Of a DNA stretch of 64,000 nt, positions 11,060 to 22,283 are shown in pieces (the stretch's first letter is position 1; the number at the start of each line of letters is the position of its first letter). This stretch comes from Roridomyces roridus (taxonomy: Eukaryota > Basidiomycota > Agaricomycetes > Agaricales > Mycenaceae), in assembly GCA_029378245.1 (NCBI GenBank), contig JARKIF010000008.1, positions 1,550,001 to 1,614,000 of the forward strand. The letters run 5' to 3'. The notes beneath the pieces were generated by a model. That model had not been told where the DNA came from. It did no database searches and saw only the letters and a program-made list of their open reading frames with translations. The translations under genes were made by a program, and so were the position numbers.

Positions 11060-14000
11060 ATGGCTACTGCTCGTCGCTCTCCCTCAGCCAGACTAGACTC
11101 GAGCCAGACCAGAAAATACCACCTCCGACGCTCACCTACCTCCCGCCGCCTCCGTCGCCAACAGTCCACCCCAGACCTCGGCCTAGGGAGACCTGTCCTT
11201 GTTCCATTACATACCAACACCCGTCGCCGTAGCTCGCGCCAGGTATCAGAGGACAAGTCCCACGACGACCCAATGGTTCCAGTACAGCTTGGCTCAAAGC
11301 GCAAACGCGTTCCAAGTGCTAATGAGAACGCGAACGCGGGCGGACGCTCAACCCGTGGCTCGGGCAGGCTCAAACGCCTTCGCTCGGGTTCATATGACCC
11401 CTCTGAAGCAGGAGAGGCCAGTGGGATGGACATAGACGATGCTCCTCCCTCGACGCGGTGGTCCGTGTCCGCATCAGACAACGACTCTGAAAGTCCTCTT
11501 TCGGACCAGTCTGATGAGGACGAGCCAGCAACTTCCAGTGCGCATATTCTCTGCCAATTCGCCACGTTTAGCGGCTCACTTTGTTCTCTTTCAGCTGATG
11601 ACCATCTCATACACTTTGCATCGGCAAAAGAACTGCAACGTCTTCGCAAAGACCATCTCGTGCAGCTCTACATCTCGGCCGGTCTTTCCGACGAAGCCGA
11701 AGCCCTCACAAAGTCCGAAATCATCGACTTTATCGTATCTGCCCGCGACGACGTCGTCGACTTCCCACCCTCGTCACCACGCGGCCCCTCCTCTGACGAG
11801 CAAGACAACGACGCAGACGAGGATGAGGTCCATTCTCCGACCCTCCCTGGCCGCGTTCGCTATACCCAAGGCCTCCGACGTCGGGCAACCGTCACTGAAA
11901 CAGACCGGTTGCGTAGCCGACCTTCGAAAGGTCGCAGCTTTTCAATGGGCAACCTGTTGGCTCCGAGCGATATCGAGTCGAACAGTATTGCTTCTGGGTC
12001 CAACATGAACGGCAATTCTCTCTCAAGCCCTCCCCACCGGTAGGGACAATGCACAGCATGATGACTAAGCAATTTATCTTTGTTTGCAGACGTCCCAAAC
12101 AGTCGCGCAGACTAAAGACAACCCCCTCCCTGCGCACCTCCTTCCCGCCACATCAAGCGAGTCACGCGGTCACTTCCACACCTGCCACTCGCCTCCGTAC
12201 GCGCAAAACCAGCGCGACCGCCATCCCCTTCTCGCTCTCGGCACCCCTCTCGTCCGCGTCGGCCTCCTCGCCTGCCATGATCTCTCGCGGCTTCACCTTC
12301 CCCGACCCTGTCACACGCCAAACCGCCGTCGCCGCTGTCCAACGGCGCAATGCTAAAGGCAAAGGAAAGCAAGTAGAGTTTACCGATGACCTCGCTGCTG
12401 AGGCGGAGCGCGAGCGAGAACGGGAGAAGGAGCGGCGTGCACTCGCTGAGGAGAGTGACCTCACGGAACTCGATGATGAGGGCGTATCGGTCGAACCAAG
12501 TCCGCGACGGCTGCGCAGCAAGGACAAGGAGCGCGAACGATTGGGTGTTGTCAATGGGAAGGGCAAAGAGAATGTGGCGGTTAGCCTCGAGTCCCGGCGT
12601 GTCACGCCTGGGCGCCGTGCCAAGGCGCCGGCGACGGTGACGATGGACGAGAGCACGGAGGAGGAGGAGGATCAGGTCGAGGAGAGCGAGACGGAAGAGG
12701 ATCAACTCGCCACTCCGACACGGAATCGACCGCCACGCTGGAATCAGAAGCAGCAGCGGTCGGCCTCGCCGTTGGAAGAGGTGCAGCGGACGCCACTGGC
12801 ACGGAGGTTGCGTCCCAGAACTCGCGCCGAGGCACCGTCTAGCGAAGCTGATGGTGATGGGGACGATGAGCGCGAGGACGAGGACGAGGAGACCGTTGAC
12901 GGCGAAGAACAAGAAGAAGAAGATGACGAGGACCAGACCATCGCTGTCGAGCCCAGAAAGCTGCGCAACGGCAAGATCGTCGGGGACGATATGGAAATGG
13001 ACGAGGCCGAGGAAGATGAGGTGGATGAGGAACTCGAGGAGGATGCCGAAGAAGCTGAAGATGTTGAACCCGACGCTTCGGGTGAAACAGACGAGGACCC
13101 CAACGCCGAAGCTGAGGAGGACGAAGCTATGGAAGACGACGATGGTGTGCCTGTTCTATCTACTTTTCCAGAATTTAGCTTACGCATGCATTACAGTGGA
13201 CTTGACCATCGCCACGGCCAAGACACTCATCCGACTCCGCCGTGATGACCTCGTCCGCCTCTGCGAAACGCGTGACCTCGAGGCTGTCGGCACCAAACCT
13301 CAACTTGCCGAAGCCCTCCTCCAATGGCGCGACCGCCTGGCAGACGCGTCTTCTCCGTCTTCGGTTGGCACCGTCACCAATCGGCCACCGTCGACAGTCG
13401 TTGGCAAGCGCCGCCGGAACAATTCGCAACCACAGACTCCACTCTTGTTGCGTTCTGAGCACTCGCACATCGCTGGGCCCGAACCCAGAGAACCCCCGCC
13501 GGGCGAGCCCGAACTGGAGCTTGACCTGGAGAGCCTGGGCCTGGAAGACCGCGAAATCCCGCCAGATAAGCTGCAGAAGCTCGAGAAGATTGGCAGCGGC
13601 GGTTTCAAGGACGTGTTCATTGGCAAGTTCAAAGGGCGGCGCATTGCGATCTCGGAGTTTAGAGGCCAATTGAGTGCCAGTGAGTACTATTTGCATCTTC
13701 TTTGCGGGAGAACAGCTCTAATTGGGTTGGACAGTGGATATCAAGGAACTGAAGCTTCTTGGAGGCTTTGATCACCCAAACATCGTCCGATTTGTGAGTA
13801 GATTCTGCGGCGAGGGCGGCTGTGGAACTCATTCATTGCTAGCTTGGAGTCAGTATTCCTGAGAACACGCGCGAAACACCAGTCATGATCGTGAGCGAGC
13901 TGTGCTCGAACGGCGATCTATTTGATTATGTCCGCCAAGTCGCGGCACCTTCCTTGAATAAAGTTGTGCGTACTTGATTTACCTTTCAGAGCGTTTGAGT

Positions 14001-14581
14001 GATTTTAATTAACAGATTACCATGATGCTTGACATTGCCCGCGGGCTCGAATATCTGCATCTGCGTAAACCCTCGGTCATTCACCGGGACTGCAAGTCGT
14101 CCAACATCCTCATTACAGCCAAGGGGACTGCGAAGATTGCGGACTTTGGGTTGGCCAAGGTCAAGCAGTCGACGCGGTCGATGGTGCGCAGTTTGGTTGG
14201 CACCGTCAACTGGCAGGCTCCGGAGCTCTGGCATGCGCATCCCAAGTACAACCACAAGGTGGACGTGTTCAGCTGTGCGATGGTGTACTGGGAGATGCTG
14301 CAATGGAATGCAAAGGAAAAGAAGTTTCCGTGGGAGGGCATGAATGAGCATGCGATCTACGACATTGTTGGTGCCAAAAAACAGAGGTGCGTGTCTACTA
14401 CTTGACATTTTGGACGCCTGGCTTATTCTTTTGATACAGGCCGTCCACCAGCGGTCTCAGAAAACAATGGTCCACCGCAATCGTTGATCTCATTGAGCGC
14501 ATGTGGGCTCATGAACACGCGGACCGGCCGACCATGTCGGAAGTCGTCGAGGCTCTGGAAGAAATGAGGAACACAAGATGA
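11060..14581 (+). CDS. Protein kinase with two SAP-like modules; beta-3 lysine replaced by serine
   Basis: Long agaric-type kinase of over 1000 aa. MATARRSPSARLDSS opens a basic, low-complexity region. Two SAP-like (DNA-binding) helix pairs follow: FASAKELQRLRKDHLVQLYISAGL (about 11617-11740) and TIATAKTLIRLRRDDLVRLCETRDL (about 13205-13285). Between them are acidic stretches, including a D/E-rich run near 12850-13150. The kinase domain starts LQKLEKIGSGGFKDVFIGKFKG. The beta-3 strand reads RRIAISEFRGQ, so the usual VAIK lysine is Ser. HRDCKSSNILI (about 14090) and IADFGLAKVK (about 14137) are complete, as are APELWHAHPKYNHKVDVFSCAM and a C-lobe end HADRPTMSEVVEALEE. At least six introns. A chromatin-linked signalling role is suggested by the SAP modules, not shown. 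Confidence 0.85.
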
Positions 14582-14720
14582 AGTGGACTCTTTTTCCTTG
14601 ACATGACACACTCCTCCTATCTATTACTCCGAGAAACTCTGCTTAGAAAAGTCGCTCGACTCGACTCGACTCTTTTCTTGTGTCCACATTCATACAACAT
14701 ATCTGCAGTATATAAAACAA
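14582..14720. other. 3' flank of SAP-kinase gene up to the Helitron insertion point
   Basis: Short host spacer with a CTCGA microsatellite-like run near 14650-14670 and AT-rich sequence (GTATATAAAAC) just before the Helitron end. Read from the Helitron strand the host base after the element is T, as expected for A|T target sites. Confidence 0.4.
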
Positions 14721-14747
14721 CTAGCAGGGACCCGTGCTCCGCAAGGG
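14721..14747 (-). repeat. Helitron 3' terminus: hairpin plus CTAG end
   Basis: On the plus strand CTAG (14721-14724) is followed by a short spacer and an inverted repeat, CCCGTGC (14731-14737), a TCC loop, and GCAAGGG (14741-14747): seven stem positions with one mismatch. Read on the minus strand this is hairpin, spacer, CTAG, then host T, the standard Helitron 3' arrangement. Confidence 0.72.
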
Positions 14748-14890
14748 AAGTTGGTTGTCACGTATCTCAGATAATAAGAGTGATTCAATTGGAAGACGGT
14801 GATACTGATGCTCGCGATTAACAGAAGTCAAGATTTTCAATGAAAGAATAATTCTGCGACACATGCTGTACTATGTAATAATCCGAGAAT

Positions 14891-15621
14891 CTAAGTAGCA
14901 TTGCCAGTGGTCTTGGAGGTGGAAGGGGAAGGGGAGCTCCCGGGTTCCGTGGAGTCGTCGTCGTCAAGGGGGCGCTTCAAGAAGCGGGAAGAGTAGCTGA
15001 AGCGGGCCTTCTTCGCGGGGCCCTTGTCCGAATCTAAGGAAAGTGAGGTCAGTACTTGAAGCCTAGTGTAGAATAGACCGGCGTACCTCCGCTGGAGCTC
15101 GAGGAAGAAGCGATGGGGGTGGCCGGGGCAGTGTAAGTCCCAAGGAATGCAATGTGTTCCACCTCCACACGGAAACGCTCGATGAGGGTCTCACCCTCCA
15201 ATGAGGAAGAGATTCCCCGAAGCCAGCCGCCGATTGCCACATACCGGTTTTTCCATGGAACCGGCTTCTTGGTCCTGAAACGGGGAGAGTCGGGGAAGAA
15301 GCCGACAATCGGGAGCACAGACTTGCCCGCGAAACCGGCGACTGCACGCTGTTCACCGTGCTGGCTGGTGAACTGCTCCGCATCGACGGTGAAAGTCCCG
15401 GCGTTGGTGTCGGAGCGAACAGTCACACCGGAGACGAAGAGGAACATGGGCTGGGCAAGGTCGATGGTCATGAACATGGGTGACTCGGAGTCACAAATGA
15501 GTTGAAGCTGCTCAAGATGGTGAGAAGGCAATTTTCCTTCAAAAAGGATGAGTGTCGTACCATTTCTATGTCGCCAACGAAGTGGTACTGGTCCTCAGGG
15601 CCATACACCTTGTAACCCTTC
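14891..15621 (-). pseudogene. 3' part of a Helitron-borne gene, cut off by the KDZ insertion
   Basis: C-terminal exons of a protein whose N-terminus lies 11.8 kb away at 27450-27721. Reading from the KDZ border the frame opens as GYKVYGPEDQYHFVGDIEM. After a 50-bp intron come QLQLICDSESPMFMTIDLAQ, VSGVTVRSDTNAGTFTVDAEQF and VPWKNRYVAIGGWLRGI. After another intron the tail is SDKGPAKKARFSYSSRF...TSKTTGNAT with stop at 14891. The beta-strand-rich pattern could be an OB-like fold, which would fit a single-strand DNA partner for Helitron replication, but I cannot confirm the fold. There is no start codon in this part. The interruption comes from transposition, not from point decay. Confidence 0.7.
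15614..15621. repeat. Left target-site duplication of the KDZ element (AACCCTTC)
   Basis: The 8 bases AACCCTTC directly abut the left terminal repeat. An identical copy abuts the right terminal repeat at 27450-27457. Eight-bp duplications are the known length for Zisupton/KDZ-type transposons. Confidence 0.9.
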
Positions 15622-15700
15622 CACCTAAGGAAGCACCGTTCGCGTACCTTCGGGACCGAGTAGGTACCTTAAAGTGTTGACACAAAGCCTACCTAATAGG
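15622..15700. repeat. KDZ left terminal inverted repeat (79 bp)
   Basis: Pairs with 27371-27449 read in reverse complement over 79 positions with three mismatches (two near position 14, one near position 62). The element outer end is CACCTAAGGAAGC and the inner end of homology is CCTAATAGG. Confidence 0.92.
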
Positions 15701-15790
15701 GCCATCTACCGCTTTCATTAATCTATTAATATATACTTCCGTAATCTCTCCACGCGACCGTGATCCGTTTTCCCCTCTCCATCTTCTCTC

Positions 15791-18700
15791 ATGCCTGGGT
15801 CGGGACGAACGGGGAGGCAGAGATCCACGCGCCAAAGCGCGGCGGTCACTGGGAAGGGGGTGGGGAAACACTACACTAGCCCCCTCAAGCCACGCGACAC
15901 GCGCAAAAGGGGCCTTCTCAGACCCACCGGTTCTGCAGCACGCGCCTCGGGCCTCACACAGCACCTTACGGCGCTCCTCAACGCTAATCCGGAGCCCGTT
16001 ACCACTCCTGAAATGGACGAAGACGTGTTTATGGCCAATGACGAGGCACAGGCAGAGGACTGGGAGGATTGGGAGGATGCTGGACCTCCGTCGGCGCCGC
16101 CTCCTCCTCCACCTGCGGCTCACGTATCCCCGACTCTTGCCAAAACCAAGGAGCGTCAGAAACATGCCTGGGAGTACGTTCTACCGCTCATGGAGGCGCC
16201 CTTTGCGGAATACCATCGTGATACATACCGAAAACCACCACCGCCCGTTCCCGCAACTCTAGAACATATATGCCAGGGATCATCTTGCCGCAGGGTTACG
16301 GCCACTGTACAGTGCCTTCACACGTCTTGTGCGTATGTGCTTTCCATCCATAATATGATCCTCAATGTCATGGACTAGATCTTCAGCAGATAATCGTCAG
16401 CACTTGTGATTGCGTACCCATTCCTGTGCTCCTCGTCCATCAGCAAATCGGGGAAATCTTGCTGATGCTGGCCGACATGTAACAGCGTGGTGCCGCATGG
16501 CAATGTGATCGGAATGCTGCCGTGGCAATTGGAAGCCTTCGGAAGGCTCTGGCATGGTTCTAAAATACCGGCACCCTTGCCAGTGATTGCAATACTGAGA
16601 TTTCTGCCTCTGACTCCGGAGGTGAATGCCACTGTACTGACAATAGTCAATGAATCTTTCGGGCAGTCTTGATGGAGCCAATATGTTGCTTGCTGAATAC
16701 TCCACAGTATACGCATTATACGGGCCAAATGTATCCATGTTTCCGTTTGCAGTGTGGCCTCAGTCGGCTCGGCACTCGCCCTGCCAGTCCGCCGCAAGTC
16801 ACTTGTCAGGCAGCGGGCAACAACGGGTTACCAAGTCATTTTGATCGGCCTATTTCAGGACCCTGTGTCAGCAGCCGCAGCCATCTTCTCTTGTTCTCCG
16901 ACCACCATGTTCCCTTCCCTGTCCCTGGCATCCACCACTGCCGCCAGCCCCCTCATTGTCCGCCAACTCCATCAAGTTCTCTTCAATGCCTTTGATGCCT
17001 GGCCTTTCTGTCGATTCAACTTGGATAGCGTCAAGACTGTGACGGTGGATTCATCCTCGACTAGGCCATATAGAAGACTCACTCGGTCCTCAAGATCAAG
17101 CTGTGACTTTCCGCAAGACAACTAAAAGGCTGTAATATGTTCGCTGTCTCCGCAAGTCGGCGAGTCTCGGCGGTCGTTCTCCATGGAAACCTCTCACGCG
17201 TGAACCTGAAGACCTGTCAAGGCCTGCTGTCGAAATTCTCTGTTGCCCTCAAGTGTCCGGCTTTAGTCTCTGGGCTGTTCCCATCCCCTTCCACCCTTTC
17301 CTTAGTGTATTCCATTTTTTGTCCGTATCTATGTCAATATGATTTTTTCCCACTATTCTTTGTGAGCGAGGACAATTTACATGAGCTAAATGAGTGATCC
17401 CAAGAGCATTGGATGAAATGTATGCGGCGTGCGGAAAGGTCTGCAAGGCATTGCAAGGCATTGCAATGGCTGGCCAACGTGCCGAATACTTGGCTTCTGC
17501 CGGCCATGCTGGCATCTCTCCTCGATTGCAAGGCCCAATGAATCGGTTGGCATGGTGTTGGTGATTCCGGGCCTTTTGGTTGCATTCCGATGATTGCAAT
17601 GCTCGGCAATGATATTCCACATTTCGTGATGTCAAATATGGTGTATTTGCGTTTTCTCCAACGCGTCCGTCCACCGCAATCTCCATTGAGCTACTGGAGC
17701 TCTACAGAGCTCTCTTTGAGCGCTCATGCAATGCTGTCACTGCGCTAGCTTCGGCTCTGCACACGCTGTACTACCGACGGGGGTTTGAGATTGTTTCGCA
17801 AGCGGTATGTGTATCATTTTACTCACAGAAAAACTCGGATACTCATTGATAATACTCATTGTTTTTAGCGGCCGGGGCAGCTTGTTGTGGATCCGTTCCG
17901 CAAGGGCCTTAGCCATGCTGTACAGTGGTACGCGAATCTCCAGGATCGAATCCGCCGCAGAGTCGAGGGTATCCTCGCATCTGCGGAAAATACATTGCTT
18001 GCAACGGAGCCCCTGCCCCCCCAGCCACCTCCGCCTACGCCGCCTACGCCTACGCCACCTCCGCCTACGCCTACGTCACCTCCGCCTACGTCTACGCCTA
18101 CACCTCTGCCCTCGCACTCAAGGCCTTCATCACTCACCGTGGGACGTGCAGATCGCGTCTTGCGCCAGCGTTGCCCCCTGTGTTTTGATCTTCGCCTTTG
18201 GGGTAGACCTCTGTCCGAGTAAGCTCTCATTTACCTCAATCTACTACGCTTACAATAATTCCTTTCAGAGGTGGAGATGTACAGCTCGGTGGCGATGCCT
18301 GTTTCAGCTACCGGCATCTCAAATCTGCGGGGGATGGGCCAACGGGCTACAAGCCCGAGCTTTTTATCCCTCGGGAGCAGGTCGCCTTGGTGAAGGATCG
18401 TATTCGTATAGCGAGGACCCGTGCCCCTGCATCCAGAAACTTTGAGGTCTCCGAGGAGACCATCCAGACCTGCGAGCAGAATTGGGAGGCGGCGAATGAA
18501 AAGAAGCGCAAGGCAGACCCCAAACGATATGATGCGAGTGGTATCTTCGCCCTCCTTTGTCGTCACTCGCAGGTCCTCTACATGTGCGATGTTGACACCC
18601 CCGGCGAACAACAGCAATTTATCCTGGCGTGTTTGGAGGAAGTTGCACGCCACCTACCGCCTCAGGCAACAATTGTGCAGGCCTATGATGTCGGCTGTGT

Positions 18701-21560
18701 CTTGGATCGGAGCTGCAATTTGGTAAGTACATTATTTTTTTGCTTTGCCCATCAGTTGAACCTTCAGTACCCCATCCTTGCTGACGGTCTTCGAGAGCGC
18801 GTCAGCTTTGTCATCAACGCAATGCATGCGTTCGGCCATGAGTGGATCTGCCAATTATTCTACAACCCCCGTTTTCGACGGGGAATGGGCTTGACGGACG
18901 CCGAGGGTCCCGAGCGTCTCTGGTCCCTGATCAGGAAGCTTATCCCCCTCACCAGAGCACAATGGGTGGGTTATTGCAATTTCCACAAGTATTTCTCATC
19001 TGATTCATCACAGAATTCCCGCCGCATCTGGATGCTGGATCAGCACGTCATGTTCGTGAATGAAGAAGGACTTGATGCGCTCGGGACATGGCTTGATCGT
19101 CAATACAAGAAGAACGTTCTGAAGAAGAAGAGCAAAGCCGTTGGGGTACTCAGGGACTGCGGCGTCTCGGAGGACGAGCTCCGCGACCAATGGGAACAGC
19201 AAAAGGCAGCGCAGAGGTCCCACCAAACACGTACGTATCTACCTCTGTCCTCCACCACCTCCGTTATCTCCATTTTGTCGTTCTCAAATTGACTCATATC
19301 CACAGATGCACCGGCGCGGCTACGCAAGGAGTTGGACAAGGTTCTCGCACTCCAAACCCAGATCGACATTCTGGAGAAATCTATCTCGGACACAAAACAA
19401 TCCATCAACTCGGCTGGGATGTCTCCGGATTCACTCTCCCATCTACAACGCCTCGAGGCTTCGCACCGGGAATTGAGTACCGAGGCGGACGCCCTCTATT
19501 CCACCCTGAATATACACGGCACATTTCCGAACCTCCGGAGTCTCCCTCTTGAATTCGTGCGAACTCTCCTCATGATGCGTGACCTCAAGATGAACATCCG
19601 AAGGCGTGCCATCGGGTCGTTCTACGAGTGGGAAACACTTGATCGTGCAGTGGCCGGACGTCGAGAGGCGCTAGGTGAGTGTTTCACTTTCATCTTTCGC
19701 ATTAGTTTGCTTAATCTATCTACACAGGGACTAAGCTTCATCAATCGACGCGACAGGCTATTTTGAAACGGCAGCCCGCCTTGCTTCGCTCCATCAACAA
19801 ATTCAACTCTTATTGCGCTGAGCTGGAGGAGTTACGTCCCGCTGGATGCACCATCCCCATCCCACGCCCTCTGTCAACGCAGCTGAATGGGCTTCGTTCA
19901 GATCCATCCCTCCATGAGGATGTGTGGATTGAGGTTTCCCAACACACCATCCCACGCTGGCAGGAAGACGAAGATGTGCGCGATGGTATCCGGAACCTCC
20001 ATCTCCTCGACAGATGCAAAGAAGAGGTTGCGCGGCTCAACCTCGAACGCCAGAACCTCCGGCGGTGGCTTGATCACGAAAACCTGGTCGTTTCACAGGC
20101 GCTCAATACGATTTCCGGTAATGGTGAGTTGCGGGGAAAATATCCGAGCATTAATTAGCCTAAAAACTCATAGATGTTTTTCTACTGCCGGAACTTCACA
20201 AGCGGCAGCGTCGCCTGGGTCATTTGGAGGCGTCGTGGCAACAGGAACTTGCACAGACCACCTCAGCAGCAGCAGTTGCAGCCGACTTCCTTACCTCCAC
20301 CTCTGCACCCACCTACGCTTCCGCCTCCGCAACTCCAGCTGCTCGAGTTCGAACGCGCTTGGATGGTGTTACTTTATCCTCTGCATCTGACTATGTGTCT
20401 ACCCCCGCAACTCCGCAGTTAGTTTGCTTGGATGATGACTCTGACATCGAGTTTGATGTCACGGAGGCTCTTGAGGGCGATATACCGGTGGCTCTGGAAG
20501 AGCTGGGGCATGAATTGTCTGATGTGGAGGATACACTGGACGTACAGGATGTCTTCGTGAATGACGGTTGCGAGGGGGAGGAGACGACGGGGGTTGAGGA
20601 TACCTCCGTCAGCTTTGTCATTGAATGGCGCTGTCCAGTAAGCCGGATTGTTGCCCATTTCTTGATGTGTGGTTCTGATGTTACCAGGATGGTCTATCTG
20701 TCGACAATTCATTCCTTCAAGATCTACAGCAAAGGAATGAGTCCATGACCCTCTCTCCATCCGACATAAAGCATCATGTTGTGCGCCCTGGTGACCTCCC
20801 CAACCTTTGGATTGAGCCAGACGACATCAACCGCATCTCCTCACGAACGCAGCGTCTCAACGGATTCGGCTTAAATGGAGTAGCCGCGTCCTTGGATACT
20901 ATCTTTGCTAATGCCTGGATCTCCCCAAATACAGCCGCAAATGCCGCAACATGTGCTGTCTTTAGCACCTACGACCTCCCTCGCATCCGTTACAAATGTT
21001 CCGACACGGAGTTGTGGCGATTCGTGGCTCCGTTGAAATATTGGGGGAAGCGATTGTGGCTCATTCCAATCCATCGACAAGCGGAGGAGCACTGGGTGTT
21101 TGCTGTGGTCTCCGTTCCTGACCGGCGGATATTTTTCTTCGACAGTCTGAGCCAGCGACAAGGATGGCGTCGTGATATACGCGTACGCATTTTCCCTTCT
21201 ATTCTCTGCTCCAAAACCGCTCATTCGTGTCCAGGATATCATGGTTCTCATCACGCGGCTGGTTGCGCTTGCTAATCGAAACGCACACCAGCTTCACCTC
21301 ACAACGGAGGACCCAAACGAACCTTGGGTTGCTCAACCGCTGTTCAACCTGGCGCGTTGTAATTTCATTCACCATCTCTGCGGCTGATATTTTGTTAGGG
21401 CTATCCCCATCAAACTAATGGGTATGATTGCGGGATATGGGTCTTGTGTATGATGGCCGCCATCCTGCGCGGGGCTCATGTTACTGGCCTCCAGGAGAGC
21501 GACATCGGGCACGCACGACAAGTTATACGAGACCATATATGTACCTTGCCGTTTACTTGA
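15791..21560 (+). pseudogene. KDZ transposase fused to Ulp1-like cysteine protease, interrupted by a 1.2-kb insertion
   Basis: Multi-exon transposase. The N-terminus MPGSGRTGRQRSTRQ leads to acidic DWEDWEDAG and proline runs. Then comes a CxC-type cysteine cluster: HICQGSSCRRVTATVQCLHTS, and after a short intron IVSTCDCVPIPVLLVHQ (about 16395-16442). The frame resumes only near 17641 as GVFAFSPTRPSTAISIELLELYRALFERSCN. The RNase-H-like core has MCDVDTPGEQQ (first Asp, about 18588), YDVGCVLDRSC (second Asp, about 18686), HAFGHEWICQLFYNPR and GLTDAEGPERLWS (Glu, about 18903). A long coiled-coil-like and proline/serine region follows. The C-terminal C48-type domain has His in EEHWVF (21090), Asp in FFFDSL (21141) and Cys in NGYDCGIWVL (21429), the full catalytic triad. 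The stop is at 21558-21560. KDZ transposases fused to Ulp1-like proteases are known in fungi. Confidence 0.87.
16443..17640. other. Non-coding insertion inside the KDZ transposase coding region (borders approximate)
   Basis: About 1.2 kb between the CxC cluster (ending VLLVHQ) and the next conserved block (starting GVFAFSP), which are adjacent in KDZ proteins. It is far longer than any other intron here and has no recognisable protein on either strand. Both halves share short motifs such as TCGGAATGC and ATTGCAAT in opposite orientation, hinting at degenerate inverted ends, and there is a tandem AAGGCATTGC near 17445-17465. I could not find a clean target duplication. It could be a decayed MITE-like element or an exceptionally long intron. 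Confidence 0.5.
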
Positions 21561-21572
21561 TCGAGAGTAGTT

Positions 21573-22283
21573 TTAATTCAAACAACGAAGAAAGTACAGA
21601 GTACAAATGGTACGGGCTAGCCACTGCATGTAATGTAGGTGCATTGCATGCTCCCTCGACTGGTGGTACGAGTCGTAGTGTAGCAGCCTGACACGATTCC
21701 AAATCAGCAGCGATTCTGTAACCTCCGTCGCCAGCGTCTGAAGCATCTCCCTTGCTTGGCCTGCCATGAACTCGTTGCGGAGCTCCACTGCGCGCTCGCG
21801 TTCCTCCCGTGCTCGGATGCCGTGCATGATGCTGACGAGCTTGGCCGTGAATCGTAGGTAGTCGTCGGAATAGGGATCGGTGGTGTCATCTTCCTCCGCA
21901 AAAGGAGGCTCCCGCTTCCAAAATGCCAGTCCTTCTTCATCGAATTGGGTGGCGGAGGAAAGAGCCGCCTGAAAGTGAGGCTCATGAGTGGGGAGTGGAG
22001 TTTCAGCCAGCATTCGAATTTCAATCGGAGGTGCAGGGATGCTGAGAAGCGTGGTAGGGACTCGATGTCTCGCCAGAGTTTCCCCACCTTGGCGACGACG
22101 GAGGGAGTGTTTTGCCGCTGCTCGAGCCTGTTTCTGGCTGAATTAGATTACTAGAAATTCAGCGTCTGGTACGGCAGATAGAGAAATGAGCACGCACCCG
22201 GGCTTATGAGACCATATACGACCGTTTTCCTTCACCGCAGCTCGTTTCTCCTCCTGGGTGAGGTGGACTGCACGACGGCCCAT
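21573..22283 (-). CDS. Small KDZ-borne gene: basic N-terminus, unknown function
   Basis: Two-exon gene of about 220 aa, 12 bp from the transposase stop and tail-to-tail with it. MGRRAVHLTQEEKRAAVKEN and the joined exon QKQARAAAKHSLRRRQGG give a strongly basic, helical N-terminus. This is followed by a linker (LLSIPAPPIEIRMLAETPLP) and an acidic helical part, EPPFAEEDDTTDPYSDDYLRF...GIRAREERERAVELRNEF. The intron lies near 22140-22199. Short proteins opening 'MGRR...LT.EEKRAA' occur beside fungal transposons, but I know no assigned role. It lies wholly inside the KDZ borders, so it is cargo or an accessory transposition gene. No break seen. Confidence 0.6.

Noticed and set aside
12112..13187. 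Long minus-strand open frames opposite the kinase gene, rich in Ser or Arg
   Set aside because: They mirror the acidic, low-complexity coding strand and have no motifs.
16443..17640. Solo LTR as explanation of the insert in the KDZ transposase
   Set aside because: No TG...CA ends with a flanking short duplication could be found.
18000..18120. Proline-codon repeat (CCTCCGCCTACG-type) as a CRISPR-like or regulatory array
   Set aside because: It is an irregular coding repeat of Pro/Thr within the transposase frame, with no unique spacers.
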